A stretch of DNA of 64,000 nt from Ahrensia kielensis DSM 5890 (GTDB lineage: Bacteria > Pseudomonadota > Alphaproteobacteria > Rhizobiales > Rhizobiaceae): NCBI RefSeq assembly GCF_000374465.1, contig NZ_KB894528.1:547127-611126 (forward strand), written 5' to 3'. A program made the translations under genes and the position numbers. The notes under the pieces are model-generated. The model worked only from the letters and a program-made list of their open reading frames with translations. It did no database searches and had not been told where the DNA came from. Positions 26,160 to 36,447 of this stretch are shown here, piece by piece. Each line of letters opens with the position of its first letter. The stretch's first letter is position 1.

Positions 26160-27080
26160 ATGGCTACTATTACTGCAGCAATGGTAAAAGAACTGCGCGA
26201 AGCATCTGGCGCAGGCATGATGGACTGTAAAAAAGCACTTCAGGAAAACGACGGCAATATTGAAGCCGCGATGGACTGGCTTCGCACAAAAGGTATCGCG
26301 AAAGCGGACAAAAAATCTGGCCGTACAGCCGCTGAAGGTCTTGTTAGCGTGAAGAGCGAAGGCACTGAGGGCGTTGTTGTTGAGCTAAACTCTGAAACTG
26401 ACTTTGTTGCACGCAACGATGACTTCCAAGCGTTGGTAACTGGTGTTGCTGGTGCAGCTATGGGTACAGACGGTTCAGTTGAAGCTGTTCTTGCGGCTGA
26501 CCTTGGCGGCAAAAGCGTTGATGGCGCGATTAAAGACGCTATCAGCACAATCGGCGAAAACATGAACCTACGTCGCACTGCAAAGTTGAGCGTTGGTTCA
26601 GGCGTTGTTGCATCATATGTGCACAATGCTGTTGCAACTGATCTTGGTAAGCTGGGCGTTCTTATTGCTATCGAAACAACTGGCGATGCAGCTGCTGCGC
26701 AAGCAATTGGCCGCCAAATCGCTATGCATGTTGCTGCGACTAACCCACTTTCAATCAGCCCTTCTGATCTTGATCAGGATGTTGTTGAGCGTGAACGCGC
26801 GATTTTCTCAGAGCAGGCAGCCGCTTCAGGCAAGCCAGCCAACATTATTGAGAAAATGGTCGAAGGCCGCATCAACAAATTCTACGGCGAAGTTTGCTTG
26901 TTGAACCAAGCATTCGTTATCAACCCTGATCTTTCTGTTGAAGCTGCTCTTAAAGAAGCTGAAAAAGAAATCGGCGCACCTGCTAAAATTACTGGCATGG
27001 TACGTTTCGCTCTTGGCGAAGGCGTTGAAAAAGAAGAAAGCGACTTTGCTGCAGAAGTAGCAGCGGCTGCAAAAGGCTAA
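26160..27080 (+). CDS. tsf: Elongation factor Ts
   Basis: 306 residues that exchange GDP for GTP on EF-Tu. The N-terminal UBA-like domain ([30 protein letters not shown]) and the core motif [16 protein letters not shown] (about 79-94, contact with EF-Tu) are plain, as is the C-terminal dimer region. GAGG eight bases before selects ATG 26160; ATG 26154 is also in frame. Follows rpsB as nearly always. Confidence 0.97.
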   Translation: MATITAAMVKELREASGAGMMDCKKALQENDGNIEAAMDWLRTKGIAKADKKSGRTAAEGLVSVKSEGTEGVVVELNSETDFVARNDDFQALVTGVAGAAMGTDGSVEAVLAADLGGKSVDGAIKDAISTIGENMNLRRTAKLSVGSGVVASYVHNAVATDLGKLGVLIAIETTGDAAAAQAIGRQIAMHVAATNPLSISPSDLDQDVVERERAIFSEQAAASGKPANIIEKMVEGRINKFYGEVCLLNQAFVINPDLSVEAALKEAEKEIGAPAKITGMVRFALGEGVEKEESDFAAEVAAAAKG

Positions 27081-27138
27081 AACAATTCCTGCGGGTTATC
27101 TTGTTAAGAAAACCTTTGGTTTGAATTGAACATTTATA

Positions 27139-27171
27139 GGGCATCGCGTGACAACGCGGTGCCCTTGTTGT
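27139..27171 (+). terminator. Rho-independent terminator after tsf
   Basis: GGGCATCGCG (27139-27148) pairs with CGCGGTGCCC (27155-27164; one G-U) around a TGACAA loop, followed by TTGTTGT. It lies 58 bp after the tsf stop and separates the rpsB-tsf unit from pyrH. Confidence 0.8.
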
Positions 27172-27218
27172 ATCGAAAGTACGAATCCACACGCCCACAT
27201 TGAAAGTAATATAGAACG

Positions 27219-27941
27219 ATGACGGACACGCCTCTCTACAAACGCGTTTTGATTAAGGTCTCGGGAGAGGCATTGATGGGCGATCAAGGCTTCGGCATTG
27301 ATGTTTCTGTTGCAGACCGCATTGCCGGTGATATCAAACAAGCCCGCGACTTAGGCGTGGAAGTTGCAATCGTTATTGGCGGCGGCAATATTTTCCGCGG
27401 TGTCGCGGTCGCCTCACGCGGCGGTGACCGCGTCAGCGGCGACCATATGGGCATGCTAGCCACTGTGATCAATTCTGTGGCGCTTCGTACATCACTTCAA
27501 AAACATGGCATTGACGCGGTTGTTTTATCTGCGATTGCAATGCCAGAAATCTGCGAGAGTTTCTCTCAGCGCAAAGCAATGGCTTACATCAATACAGGAC
27601 GTGTCGTGATCTTCGCTGGCGGTACTGGCAATCCATATTTCACAACCGATTCTGCATCTGCTTTGCGCGCTGCAGAAATTGGCGCGGATGCCTTGTTCAA
27701 AGGAACGCAAGTCGACGGCATCTATTCAGCCGATCCGAAAAAAGATCCGGCAGCAACGCGCTTTGATAAGCTGACACATAAAGAGGTTTTGGATAAAGGC
27801 CTCAACGTCATGGATGTCGCGGCCGTTGCGCTTACACGCGAAAACCACATTCCAATTATCGTGTTCTCGATCCACGAAAAAGGCATGTTTGCCGAAATTT
27901 TGAATGGGCGCGGACGCGCAACAGTTGTAACCGAGGTGTAG
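27219..27941 (+). CDS. pyrH: UMP kinase
   Basis: 240 residues of the bacterial hexameric UMP kinase (amino acid kinase fold). Motifs: RVLIKVSGEALMGDQGFGID (9-28), VAIVIGGGNIFRG (about 50-62) and GTGNPYFTTDSASALRAAEIGAD (136-158). It makes UDP from UMP and is controlled by GTP and UTP. Sits in the standard tsf-pyrH-frr order but with its own promoter likely, because a terminator precedes it. Confidence 0.98.
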   Translation: MTDTPLYKRVLIKVSGEALMGDQGFGIDVSVADRIAGDIKQARDLGVEVAIVIGGGNIFRGVAVASRGGDRVSGDHMGMLATVINSVALRTSLQKHGIDAVVLSAIAMPEICESFSQRKAMAYINTGRVVIFAGGTGNPYFTTDSASALRAAEIGADALFKGTQVDGIYSADPKKDPAATRFDKLTHKEVLDKGLNVMDVAAVALTRENHIPIIVFSIHEKGMFAEILNGRGRATVVTEV

Positions 27942-28030
27942 TCCTCATTTTGATCAATATTGGTGCACATAGACTGTATAATCAGGATTATATGCACAGG
28001 GCGAAAGCATAACTATAGGGGTTTAGCCAG

Positions 28031-28591
28031 ATGAGTAATGAATATGATTTGGCGGATTTAAAACGCCGTATGGAAGGCGCAATCAATGCATTTTCCGGTG
28101 ATTTGGCAGGTTTGCGCACGGGCCGCGCTTCGGCCAGCTTGCTCGATCCAATTATGATTGATGCGTATGGCAGCCAAATGCCAATCACGCAGGTTGCCAA
28201 CGTCACAGTGCCAGAACCACGCATGCTTGCCGTTAATGTTTGGGACAAGGGCATGGTTTCTGCTGTGGAAAAAGCAATCCGTGAATCAACGCTCGGCCTT
28301 AACCCGATGACAGATGGCACGACAGTGCGTGTTCCATTGCCGGAGCTCAACGAAGAGCGCCGCCGCGAACTTGTGAAGGTTGCCAACCAATATGCGGAAA
28401 ATGCGCGTATTGCTGTGCGCCATGTGCGCCGTGACGGTATGGATATCCTCAAAAAGCTGGAAAAAGACGGCGATTTGGGTAAGGACGAAGCCCGCGCTGA
28501 ATCTGAATCTGTGCAAAAACAAACCGACGGTTTTATCGAGCGCATTGATAAAATGCTGACCGAAAAAGAGCAGGAAATTTTGCAGGTTTGA
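28031..28591 (+). CDS. frr: Ribosome recycling factor
   Basis: 186 residues, the normal length. The three-helix/beta-sandwich protein has [25 protein letters not shown] at the start, [36 protein letters not shown]-like helices and a C-terminal [12 protein letters not shown]. With EF-G it splits the post-termination 70S ribosome. 89 bp after pyrH, 55 bp before uppS. Confidence 0.98.
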   Translation: MSNEYDLADLKRRMEGAINAFSGDLAGLRTGRASASLLDPIMIDAYGSQMPITQVANVTVPEPRMLAVNVWDKGMVSAVEKAIRESTLGLNPMTDGTTVRVPLPELNEERRRELVKVANQYAENARIAVRHVRRDGMDILKKLEKDGDLGKDEARAESESVQKQTDGFIERIDKMLTEKEQEILQV

Positions 28592-28646
28592 TCATTTGCG
28601 GCTTAATTTTAGTCGCAAATCCAAATGAAAGAGGAGCTTTGCAGAT

Positions 28647-29396
28647 TTGCTGAATGACACACCCGCCAACATGACACAGCCAGTGAACCATCTTGCCATT
28701 ATTATGGATGGCAATGGGCGCTGGGCTGCCGCACGCGGAATGCCGCGTACATTCGGTCATAAAGCGGGTGTCGAGGCTTTGCGCCGTACCGTAAAGTCTG
28801 TTCCAAAATTTGGTATTAAGCACCTCACTTTATATGCGTTTTCATCTGAAAACTGGTCGCGGCCAGCCGACGAGGTCAAAGATCTCCTTGGTTTGCTAAA
28901 ACTCTATATTCGGCGTGATTTGGCCGAACTTGCTTCAAACGGTGTACGGGTGCGCATCATCGGCCGCAGAGAAGGTTTGCGCCCTGATATATTGGCGCTG
29001 ATTGAATCTGCAGAAGAAAAAACCGCGCATAATACTGAACTTAATTTGAATATCGCCTTTAACTATGGTGGGCGTGATGAAATTGTTCGCGCGATGCAAA
29101 CCATTATAGATGATCCGTCTGGACCCGTTGCAAACGGAAAACCTGTTACCGAGCAGCATATTTCAGCCGTCATGGATACTGTTGCCAGTCCCGATCCTGA
29201 TTTAATTCTTAGGACAAGCGGTGAAATGCGTTTGTCTAATTTCTTGCTTTGGCAGGTTGCCTATGCAGAAATGGTGTTTCTGGATTGCATGTGGCCAGAC
29301 TTCGACGAAAGCCACTTGGAAGAGGCTATTCAAGAGTTCACACGGCGCGAGCGCCGCTATGGCGGTGTTGAAGCCGTAAAAGGCGCTATATTATGA
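28647..29396 (+). CDS. uppS: Undecaprenyl pyrophosphate synthase (isoprenyl transferase)
   Basis: 249 residues making the C55 carrier for peptidoglycan and O-antigen. The cis-prenyltransferase signature [13 protein letters not shown] (15-27, catalytic Asp21) is followed by [23 protein letters not shown] and the late [20 protein letters not shown]. Start TTG 28647 has AGAGGAGC at a good distance; ATG 28671 is an alternative that would still keep the active site. The cdsA start overlaps its stop by 4 bp. Confidence 0.96.
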   Translation: MLNDTPANMTQPVNHLAIIMDGNGRWAAARGMPRTFGHKAGVEALRRTVKSVPKFGIKHLTLYAFSSENWSRPADEVKDLLGLLKLYIRRDLAELASNGVRVRIIGRREGLRPDILALIESAEEKTAHNTELNLNIAFNYGGRDEIVRAMQTIIDDPSGPVANGKPVTEQHISAVMDTVASPDPDLILRTSGEMRLSNFLLWQVAYAEMVFLDCMWPDFDESHLEEAIQEFTRRERRYGGVEAVKGAIL

Positions 29397-30208
29397 GCGA
29401 ACTTTATTTACGCGTTGTCTCCGGCATTGTTATGGCCGTTGTGTTTTTATTCGCCGTCTTTATGGGCGGTTGGCTTTTCGCGGCTCTCATTGGCGTTATG
29501 TCGGCAATTATTTGGTCTGAATGGACCAATATTATGCTACCCGACGGGGATGACCGCGCAAAGCTCGTCGGCTTTGTCTGTATCGCCATTATGACGATCG
29601 CCTTGTTATTCTTTTCAGGGGCGCTTCTGTTCATAACAATTATTGCGGCATTCGGAATTGCCAGCAGCCTATTGCTATCTTGGTCTGGCGGAACGCGCGG
29701 CGTATCCGGTCTTTTATATGCCGGTGGCTTTTTAATCGCGATGGTGAGCCTGCGCGGCGGATTTGAAAGCACAGCCGGATTGATTGCTATCCTTTATTTG
29801 TGCGTCACCGTCTGGTTCACCGATATCGGTGCCTATTTTGTGGGAAGACTTGTTGGCGGGCCTAAGCTTGCGCCTTCAATCTCTCCCAATAAAACAATGT
29901 CAGGAGCAATGGGCGGTATCATTGCTGCCGCATTTGGCGCATGGATCATTATCATTGTTTCTGGCGTGCACAACCAAGGCGTCTTATTGTTGTTGGCCAT
30001 TGTGCTCTCTGCTGTTTCCCAAATGGGGGATCTGTTCGAATCTGGCATTAAACGGCGCGCAGGCGTTAAAGATTCCGGATATATCATTCCAGGGCACGGC
30101 GGTATGATGGACCGGGTCGACGGCCTAGTTTTCGCTGCAATTGTATTGTGGATGTTCAGTGTCGTTATCAATGGTCTGGTTGCACCAGCAACAGCATTGT
30201 TTGTTTAA
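29393..30208 (+). CDS. cdsA: Phosphatidate cytidylyltransferase
   Basis: 271-residue membrane enzyme (about eight segments) that makes CDP-diacylglycerol from CTP and phosphatidic acid. The family signature is complete near the end: [21 protein letters not shown] followed by MMDRVD, with the magnesium-binding aspartates. It starts inside the uppS stop (ATGA) and is followed by rseP after 33 bp; no dxr gene lies between. Confidence 0.97.
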   Translation: MSELYLRVVSGIVMAVVFLFAVFMGGWLFAALIGVMSAIIWSEWTNIMLPDGDDRAKLVGFVCIAIMTIALLFFSGALLFITIIAAFGIASSLLLSWSGGTRGVSGLLYAGGFLIAMVSLRGGFESTAGLIAILYLCVTVWFTDIGAYFVGRLVGGPKLAPSISPNKTMSGAMGGIIAAAFGAWIIIIVSGVHNQGVLLLLAIVLSAVSQMGDLFESGIKRRAGVKDSGYIIPGHGGMMDRVDGLVFAAIVLWMFSVVINGLVAPATALFV

Positions 30209-30241
30209 CGCGTTAGCGCGATTCTATTATAGGTAGTTTTC

Positions 30242-31396
30242 ATGGAATTTGTCTCCAGCCTGATATCAACAGATGGATTTATATTGGGCACACTTGTGCC
30301 TTTCCTCTTCGTGTTGACCATCGTGGTTTTTATCCACGAACTTGGGCATTACTGGGTAGGGCGTTTGTGCGGTATTGGCGCGACGACATTTTCCGTGGGC
30401 TTTGGCCCAGAGATCTTCGGCATTAATGATAAGCGCGGCACACGCTGGCGTCTGTCTCTCATTCCGCTTGGCGGCTATGTTAAATTTGTTGGCGATATGA
30501 ATGCCGCCTCAACGACGTCCACCGAGCATGATCCAAATGCAAAACTGTCTGTAGCAGACCAAGCGCGCGCGTTTCATAACAAAGCAGTATGGCGGCGCGC
30601 AGCAACTGTTGCAGCGGGTCCGATTGCCAATTTTATTTTAGCCATCGTAATATTTTCAGTAATTACAGCAACATATGGCCGAACCATCGCAGATCCCATT
30701 GTTGCCGAAGTGCGTACGCAAAGCGCAGCAGAAGCTGCCGGTATTCAGGTTGGCGATATCTTTGTCTCTGTTGACGGTGCATCTGTGGAAACATTTTCCG
30801 ATGTTCAACGCTATGTGGCACCGCGCGCCGAGACGCCAATTGTCATGCGTATGCGCCGCGGCGATGAAGAACTTGATTTGACCGTTACGCCTGAGCGTTT
30901 GGAAATTGAAGATCGCTTCGGCAATAAAATGGAGCAGGGCATTATTGGCGTGACCAATAATTCGGAAGTCGGCAATTTCCGTAAGCGTGAATATGGTATC
31001 GGTGAGTCGCTGTGGATGGGTGTCAAAGAAACCGGCTGGGTTATCGCGCGCACAGGTGGGTATTTGTCTGGTGTGGTCACAGGGCGTGAAAAGGCAGATC
31101 AAATTGGCGGTCCAATTCGCGTTGCTCAGGTTTCAGGGCAGGTTGCCACACTTGGATTTGCAGCATTGCTCAATCTGGCGGCGATTTTATCGGTTTCAAT
31201 CGGTCTTTTGAACCTGCTGCCGATTCCAGTACTTGATGGCGGCCATCTATTGTTTTATCTTTTTGAAACGGTCTTAGGAAAGCCACTTTCAGAGCGAACA
31301 CAGGAATTCGGATATCGGATTGGATTCGCGCTGATTCTTGGTTTGATGGTCTTTGCGACGTGGAACGACGTGACTCGCATTTTTAGCGCTAGTTGA
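30242..31396 (+). CDS. rseP: RIP metalloprotease (site-2 protease)
   Basis: 384 residues. The membrane zinc site HELGH is at 32-36, and the second ligand motif PVLDGGHLLFY at about 326-336. Between them lies a PDZ domain (about 145-230) with QSAAEAAGIQVGDIFVSVDG. RseP cuts membrane proteins such as anti-sigma factors and leftover signal peptides inside the bilayer. In the conserved cdsA-rseP-bamA order. Confidence 0.97.
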   Translation: MEFVSSLISTDGFILGTLVPFLFVLTIVVFIHELGHYWVGRLCGIGATTFSVGFGPEIFGINDKRGTRWRLSLIPLGGYVKFVGDMNAASTTSTEHDPNAKLSVADQARAFHNKAVWRRAATVAAGPIANFILAIVIFSVITATYGRTIADPIVAEVRTQSAAEAAGIQVGDIFVSVDGASVETFSDVQRYVAPRAETPIVMRMRRGDEELDLTVTPERLEIEDRFGNKMEQGIIGVTNNSEVGNFRKREYGIGESLWMGVKETGWVIARTGGYLSGVVTGREKADQIGGPIRVAQVSGQVATLGFAALLNLAAILSVSIGLLNLLPIPVLDGGHLLFYLFETVLGKPLSERTQEFGYRIGFALILGLMVFATWNDVTRIFSAS

Positions 31397-31406
31397 CGTG
31401 AAAATC

Positions 31407-31422
31407 ATGGTTTTTTAACCAT
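31407..31422 (+). other. Small hairpin in the rseP-bamA gap
   Basis: ATGGTT and AACCAT pair over TTTT directly after the rseP stop. Weak; the 192-bp gap (31397-31588) must also contain regulatory signals for bamA, but no promoter is clear. Confidence 0.35.
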
Positions 31423-31588
31423 AGGAACGAGAAATTAGTGGCTAAAACGTCACGGAACGGCACAAGGTAAAGGCTTTTTAACCCTAAAGCTTGCGTGTAG
31501 GTAAAAAGACTGTAATACGACTTAGATAACTGTGGAATAGGTGCGCCTGTGCGTGCGAACAAACAGACAATAGTGGGGAAGTAACCGC

Positions 31589-33973
31589 ATGAGAGCGGCT
31601 AGAAAATTACTAAACGCGGCATCGATATTTGCCTTATCCGTCACACCGGCTGTTGGCGGCGCTATTCTTCTTCAGGCTGTCAGCGTATCTGCTGCACAAG
31701 CAGCCGTTGTACGCTCGATTTCAGTGAGCGGTAATCAGCGTGTTGCCGATGCAACGATTGCTGATTTCGTCGGCTATAAATCTGGAAAGAACTTTTCAGG
31801 TTCTGAAATCGACAGCGCTGTTAAAGCACTTTTCCGTACAGGTCTATTTTCTGATGTGTCTGTAAAGACGTCAGGCTCAACGCTGGTTATCAGTGTTGTT
31901 GAATACGGCACGGTCAATCAGGTGCTCTTCCAAGGTAACCGCAAGCTAAAAGACGATCGTCTTTCTGCGGTTGTGCGTTTGCGTTCACGCGAACGTTTTG
32001 ACCAAGAAACACTTGATGCTGATGTTGACGCTATTGTTGAGGCTTACAGCCGCACTGGCCGTTCTGACGTTGAAGTCAACGCAAGCGTTGTTGATTTGGG
32101 TGAGAACCGCGTCAACGTAATCTTCCAGATTGCTGAAGGCGGAAAAACAAAAATTTCGCAGATCAACTTTGTTGGTAACAATGCGTTTGGTGATCGTCGC
32201 CTCCAAGGCATCATTTCTATCAAGAAAACAAACTTGTTGTCATGGTTCACACGCACGGACGTTTATGACGACCAGCGTTTAGCTGCAGACGAAGAACAAC
32301 TTCGCCGTTTCTATTTTAACCGTGGTTATGCAGATTTCCGTGTGATTTCTTCTTCAGCGAATGTTGACCCTGAAACAGGCAATCTCGCCATCAATTTCGA
32401 AGTTGATGAAGGCGAACGCTATGCATTCGGCAATATTGATATCGACAGTACGGTTTCTGGTGTTGATCCAGAGGAGCTGAAACGCTCTGTAGAAACCCGC
32501 GACGGCAAAACATACAGCGCAAAAGATGTTGAAGACACGCTTATCTCAATGTCTGAAAAGCTTGCCGCTAAAGGCTTTCCGTTTGCGGAAGTGACACCTG
32601 TTGGTAACCGCAATTTCGAAAATAACACAATCGACGTTTCCTACATCGTTGACCAAGGCCAGCGTGCCTATGTTGAACGTATTGAAATCGTTGGTAATAC
32701 AACAACACGCGATTATGTCATCCGCCGTGAATTTGATCTGTCAGAAGGCGATGCTTTCAACCAGATTTTGATCCGCCGTGCGCAGAAGCGCTTGGAAGCA
32801 TTGGACTTTTTCCAACGCGTTGAAATCACAACACGCGCAGGCTCACAGCCAGACCGCGTTGTTATCGTTGTACAAGTTGCAGACAAGCCAACAGGTGAGT
32901 TTGGTATCGGCGTTGGTTACTCAACCGGCAGCACAGATACATCTGATGCTGGTGTGAACTTTGAAGGTTCAATTTCTCAGCGTAATTTCCAAGGTCGCGG
33001 ACAGGCAATTCGCCTTGCTGTTGGCGGTGGTGTTGATACCCGCACTTATAACGTATCCTTCACAGAGCCTTATTTCTTGGGCTACCGTATGTCGGCTACT
33101 TTCCGTGCGTTTAGAAGCACGAATGAGTATTCTGATGAAGATTATGATAGCGCGACAAATGGCGGCTCAGTAAGCTTCGGCTTGCCAATTACGGATAATT
33201 TCAGTGCCAATTTCGGTTATTCTTATTCGCAAGATGAATATACTGCCGACGGCAATTGTATTACCGGAGCCGGTGTCGTCGATAATTCTCTTGCTAACTG
33301 TACTTTGCCAGATTCCATTCAGACTGAGTTTTCTGCTGGTCGTAACCCATATACGCGCTCTGCTATCAATTATGGCTTCGTCTATAATTCAATTGATGAT
33401 CGCAATGACCCGCATGAAGGTATTTATGTAACGGTACAGCAACAAATTGCTGGTTTGGGCGGTGATGCACGCTACATCAAGACAACAGCTGATGGACGCT
33501 ATTATCATACGCTTTCTGAAGAGGCTGACATTGTCGGGTTCTTGCGCGCAGGCGGTGGTAACATTACTGGCCTTGGTGAAGATATTCGATATTTTGACAA
33601 TCTACGTATGGGACCATCGCGTCTTCGCGGTTTTGCCAATAATGGTATCGGGCCTGTGGACGCAGCTGGAAATCATCTCGGTGGTAAGAACTATTTGAAC
33701 TTTACTGCTGAAGCACAGTTTCCTCTGCCTGCTATCCCGCGTGATCTAGGCTTCAAAGGTGCTGTGTTTGCTGATGCAGGTACAGTGTTTGGAAGCGACC
33801 TTGCTGGTGTGCAAGCTGGTACTGACGATATGAAATTCCGTACGTCAGCTGGTATCAGCTTGATATGGCAGTCGCCATTTGCACCATTGCGTGTTGATTA
33901 CGCTTTCCCGATATCAAAAGAAGATACGGATGACGTGCAACAGTTCAACTTCTCTGTGTCGTCAGCATTCTAA
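31589..33973 (+). CDS. bamA: Outer membrane protein assembly factor BamA
   Basis: 794 residues, the usual length. A signal peptide (to about 38, AQAA) is followed by five POTRA domains (about 40-440), seen from repeated motifs such as VRSISVSGNQRVADATI, ISQINFVGNNAFGDRRL and AYVERIEIVGNTTTRDYVIRREF, then the 16-strand barrel with FRTSAGISLIWQSPFAPLRVDYAFPISK near the end and a C-terminal Phe. It inserts beta-barrel proteins in the outer membrane. No skp gene follows, lpxD comes next. A strong terminator lies after the stop. Confidence 0.98.
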   Translation: MRAARKLLNAASIFALSVTPAVGGAILLQAVSVSAAQAAVVRSISVSGNQRVADATIADFVGYKSGKNFSGSEIDSAVKALFRTGLFSDVSVKTSGSTLVISVVEYGTVNQVLFQGNRKLKDDRLSAVVRLRSRERFDQETLDADVDAIVEAYSRTGRSDVEVNASVVDLGENRVNVIFQIAEGGKTKISQINFVGNNAFGDRRLQGIISIKKTNLLSWFTRTDVYDDQRLAADEEQLRRFYFNRGYADFRVISSSANVDPETGNLAINFEVDEGERYAFGNIDIDSTVSGVDPEELKRSVETRDGKTYSAKDVEDTLISMSEKLAAKGFPFAEVTPVGNRNFENNTIDVSYIVDQGQRAYVERIEIVGNTTTRDYVIRREFDLSEGDAFNQILIRRAQKRLEALDFFQRVEITTRAGSQPDRVVIVVQVADKPTGEFGIGVGYSTGSTDTSDAGVNFEGSISQRNFQGRGQAIRLAVGGGVDTRTYNVSFTEPYFLGYRMSATFRAFRSTNEYSDEDYDSATNGGSVSFGLPITDNFSANFGYSYSQDEYTADGNCITGAGVVDNSLANCTLPDSIQTEFSAGRNPYTRSAINYGFVYNSIDDRNDPHEGIYVTVQQQIAGLGGDARYIKTTADGRYYHTLSEEADIVGFLRAGGGNITGLGEDIRYFDNLRMGPSRLRGFANNGIGPVDAAGNHLGGKNYLNFTAEAQFPLPAIPRDLGFKGAVFADAGTVFGSDLAGVQAGTDDMKFRTSAGISLIWQSPFAPLRVDYAFPISKEDTDDVQQFNFSVSSAF

Positions 33974-33978
33974 ATTAA

Positions 33979-34006
33979 AAAGTCCGGCTAAGTGCCGGAC
34001 TTTCCA
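33979..34006 (+). terminator. Rho-independent terminator after bamA
   Basis: AAAGTCCGGC (33979-33988) pairs perfectly with GCCGGACTTT (33994-34003) around TAAGT. It separates bamA from the lpx genes, which then need their own promoter or read-through. Confidence 0.85.
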
Positions 34007-34041
34007 CTTGTATCGCGTATTTGCTCGTTGAGAGTCCTCTA

Positions 34042-35085
34042 TTGTCCCATTCGTCACCAGTCTTCCATAAAATTGATACTCAAAAAGCATCACTAAACTG
34101 GATAAAGACATTCCTAGGCGCTGACGAAGGAAGCTCGAACACAGAGGACAATGCGATTCTCGGCCTTTGTGCAGCCAATAATCCAAAATCAGATATGCTT
34201 ACATTTGTGCAGTCCCCAAAAGGGCTGGAATTAAGCACGCTATCCATATGTGCCGCGGTTATCTGTCAGGAAAAGCTAGCAGCTCAAATGCCAGATGGTC
34301 CGTTGGTGATTATTGTTGAAAATCCACAACTGTCTTTTGCCGCTTTAGCGCGCGAACTTTACCCAGATAGTCTTGGCAATCGTCGTGCTGAAACAGGTAT
34401 TTCGAAATTTTCTATTGTCGATCCCAGTGCAACGATTGAAGATGATGTTACGATTTGTGCTGGCGCTGTTATCAGGGCAGGTGTTGCAATTGGTGCAGGT
34501 TCTTTCATTGGTGCGAATGCGACAATAGGTGAAAATTGCCAGATAGGTCGCAATAGTTCGATTGGTTCCAGTGCGACGATCCAATATGCGCTGATTGGCG
34601 ATGATGTTTCGATACATCCCGGTGTTCGCATTGGCCAAGATGGTTTTGGCTTTGTTGCATCAAAGACCGGCCTTGAAAAAATGCCGCAACTCGGCCGTGT
34701 TATCATTCAAGACAATGTCGAGATTGGCGCAAATACAACCATTGATCGCGGCGCTTTGAGCGATACCGTGATCGGTGAGGGCACCAAGATTGATAATCTG
34801 GTTCAGATTGGCCACAATGTCATTATTGGCAGAAGCTGCGCTATCGCAGCTTTTGCGGGTATTTCCGGTTCGGCTAAAATTGGCGATGGATGCCTCATTG
34901 GCGGCCGCGTGGGAATTTCCGATCATATCACTCTGGGCAATGGCGTTCAGCTTGCCGCAACATCAAGCGTTATGAACGATATTCCTGATGGTGAAAAATG
35001 GGCTGGCACGCCTGCGCAGCCATTCAAAGCTTTCTTTCGTGAACAAGCAACATTGCGCCGCTTGGCGAAACCAAATAAAGCTTAA
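34042..35085 (+). CDS. lpxD: UDP-3-O-(3-hydroxyacyl)glucosamine N-acyltransferase
   Basis: About 347 residues. N-terminal uridine-binding domain (to about 110), then a long hexapeptide-repeat beta-helix ([28 protein letters not shown] onward) with the catalytic His258 in QIGHNVIIG and the closing [17 protein letters not shown]. Adds the second acyl chain in lipid A synthesis. TTG 34042 has GAGAG seven bases before; TTG 34021 is the other option, and no ATG lies close. First gene of the lpx group. Confidence 0.93.
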   Translation: MSHSSPVFHKIDTQKASLNWIKTFLGADEGSSNTEDNAILGLCAANNPKSDMLTFVQSPKGLELSTLSICAAVICQEKLAAQMPDGPLVIIVENPQLSFAALARELYPDSLGNRRAETGISKFSIVDPSATIEDDVTICAGAVIRAGVAIGAGSFIGANATIGENCQIGRNSSIGSSATIQYALIGDDVSIHPGVRIGQDGFGFVASKTGLEKMPQLGRVIIQDNVEIGANTTIDRGALSDTVIGEGTKIDNLVQIGHNVIIGRSCAIAAFAGISGSAKIGDGCLIGGRVGISDHITLGNGVQLAATSSVMNDIPDGEKWAGTPAQPFKAFFREQATLRRLAKPNKA

Positions 35086-35119
35086 AATTCAATAATAACG
35101 CTACTTGGAAAGTCTTGCT

Positions 35120-35611
35120 ATGACACATCAGGTTACAACGCATGATAATGCGCTGGAAAAAGCCGATCTGCACGAGATTATGCGCCTTTTGCCACACCGC
35201 TATCCTCTGCTGCTGGTTGACAGCATCATCAATATCGATGGCAATCGTTCTGCCGTTGGCATTAAGAACGTCACCTTCAATGAGCCACATTTTCAAGGAC
35301 ACTTCCCAGGCGAGCCAATTATGCCAGGTGTGTTGATTGTTGAAGGCATGGCCCAGACATCCGGCGCAATCGGCATCCGCGATTTGAAGCTCGACAAGCC
35401 TGCGCTCGTGTTTTTTATGACAATTGACAAGGTGAAGTTCAGAAAGCCGGTCGTGCCGGGCGATATTCTGGAATATCATGTAAAGCTCATCAAACAACGT
35501 GGCAGCATCTGCAAGTACGAATGTACTGGCATTGTTGGTGGTGAAAAGGTGGCTGAAGCCGAGGTGCAAGCCATGCTTTCTCCGTCAGATGCGAAGTCGC
35601 GGAGCAAATAA
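35120..35611 (+). CDS. fabZ: 3-hydroxyacyl-ACP dehydratase
   Basis: 163 residues of the hot-dog fold. HRYPLLLVD (26-34) and the active-site helix [20 protein letters not shown] with His61 and Glu75 are exact for FabZ. It dehydrates hydroxyacyl-ACP and so competes with LpxA/LpxD for the same pool, which explains its place between them. ATG 35120 preferred over TTG 35105. Stop and lpxA start overlap (TAATG). Confidence 0.97.
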   Translation: MTHQVTTHDNALEKADLHEIMRLLPHRYPLLLVDSIINIDGNRSAVGIKNVTFNEPHFQGHFPGEPIMPGVLIVEGMAQTSGAIGIRDLKLDKPALVFFMTIDKVKFRKPVVPGDILEYHVKLIKQRGSICKYECTGIVGGEKVAEAEVQAMLSPSDAKSRSK

Positions 35612-36444
35612 TGACGAATACTGCCGTAGAAGTGCATCCATCTGCCTATGTTGAAGATGGGGCTGAACTCGCATCTGGCGTAAAGATCGGACCGTTTTGT
35701 CACGTCGGTGCCGATGCCAAGCTGCATGAAAATGTCGAATTGATGAGTCATGTCAGCGTTATCGGTCACACAACCTTAGGAGCGGGAACGAAAGTGTTTC
35801 CGAACGCTGTGTTGGGATCTGACGCACAAAACATTGCATATAAGGGCGAAGAAACCACATTGGTCGTTGGCAAAAACGTTGTTGTGCGTGAAGGTGTGAC
35901 GATGAATCGCGGCACTGGTAATGCGCGTGGCACGACGATTGTTGGCGATAATTGTATGTTTCTTGCCTATTCACATGTCGCCCATGATTCCATTTTGGGC
36001 GAACATGTAACCTTTGCCAATAATGTGATGATTGGTGGTCATTGTACCATCGGAGACCGCGTTATTGTGGGCGGCGGCGCAGGTATTCACCAGTTCTGCA
36101 CGGTAGGGCATCACGCCTTTATCGGCGGCGTGTCTGCTGTGGTAAATGATGTTATCCCATACGGCATGGTCGTCGGCAGCCGCGCATTTTTAGCAGGTTT
36201 GAACCTTGTTGGCATGAAGCGCGGCGGCATGCCCCGCGATGAAATCAACGCTGTGCGTGGTGCTTACAAAAAGCTATTTGCAGAAAACAGCGGCACCTTG
36301 CGAGAAAACGCAGCAGAGTTGATGATCGAATACAGCAATAGCGCAGCGGTAAAAGACATGCTTGGCTTTGTTCTTGCCGACAGTAAACGCAAATTCATTA
36401 CGCCGATTACAGGGCGCAAAGCCCGTGAACATGAAGGCATCTAA
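35611..36444 (+). CDS. lpxA: Acyl-ACP--UDP-N-acetylglucosamine O-acyltransferase
   Basis: 277 residues. Hexapeptide beta-helix (to about 195) and a C-terminal helical part. The catalytic His125 in SHVAHDSIL sits at the same number as in E. coli LpxA, and GTGNARGTTIVGDN is the family loop. First step of lipid A synthesis. Co-translated with fabZ; lpxI follows 3 bp after the stop. Confidence 0.97.
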   Translation: MTNTAVEVHPSAYVEDGAELASGVKIGPFCHVGADAKLHENVELMSHVSVIGHTTLGAGTKVFPNAVLGSDAQNIAYKGEETTLVVGKNVVVREGVTMNRGTGNARGTTIVGDNCMFLAYSHVAHDSILGEHVTFANNVMIGGHCTIGDRVIVGGGAGIHQFCTVGHHAFIGGVSAVVNDVIPYGMVVGSRAFLAGLNLVGMKRGGMPRDEINAVRGAYKKLFAENSGTLRENAAELMIEYSNSAAVKDMLGFVLADSKRKFITPITGRKAREHEGI

Positions 36445-36447
36445 ATC

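Noticed and set aside
34021-36444. Repeated hexapeptide-coding stretches in lpxD and lpxA as DNA repeats
   Set aside because: The periodicity is at protein level (beta-helix), with no conserved DNA unit.
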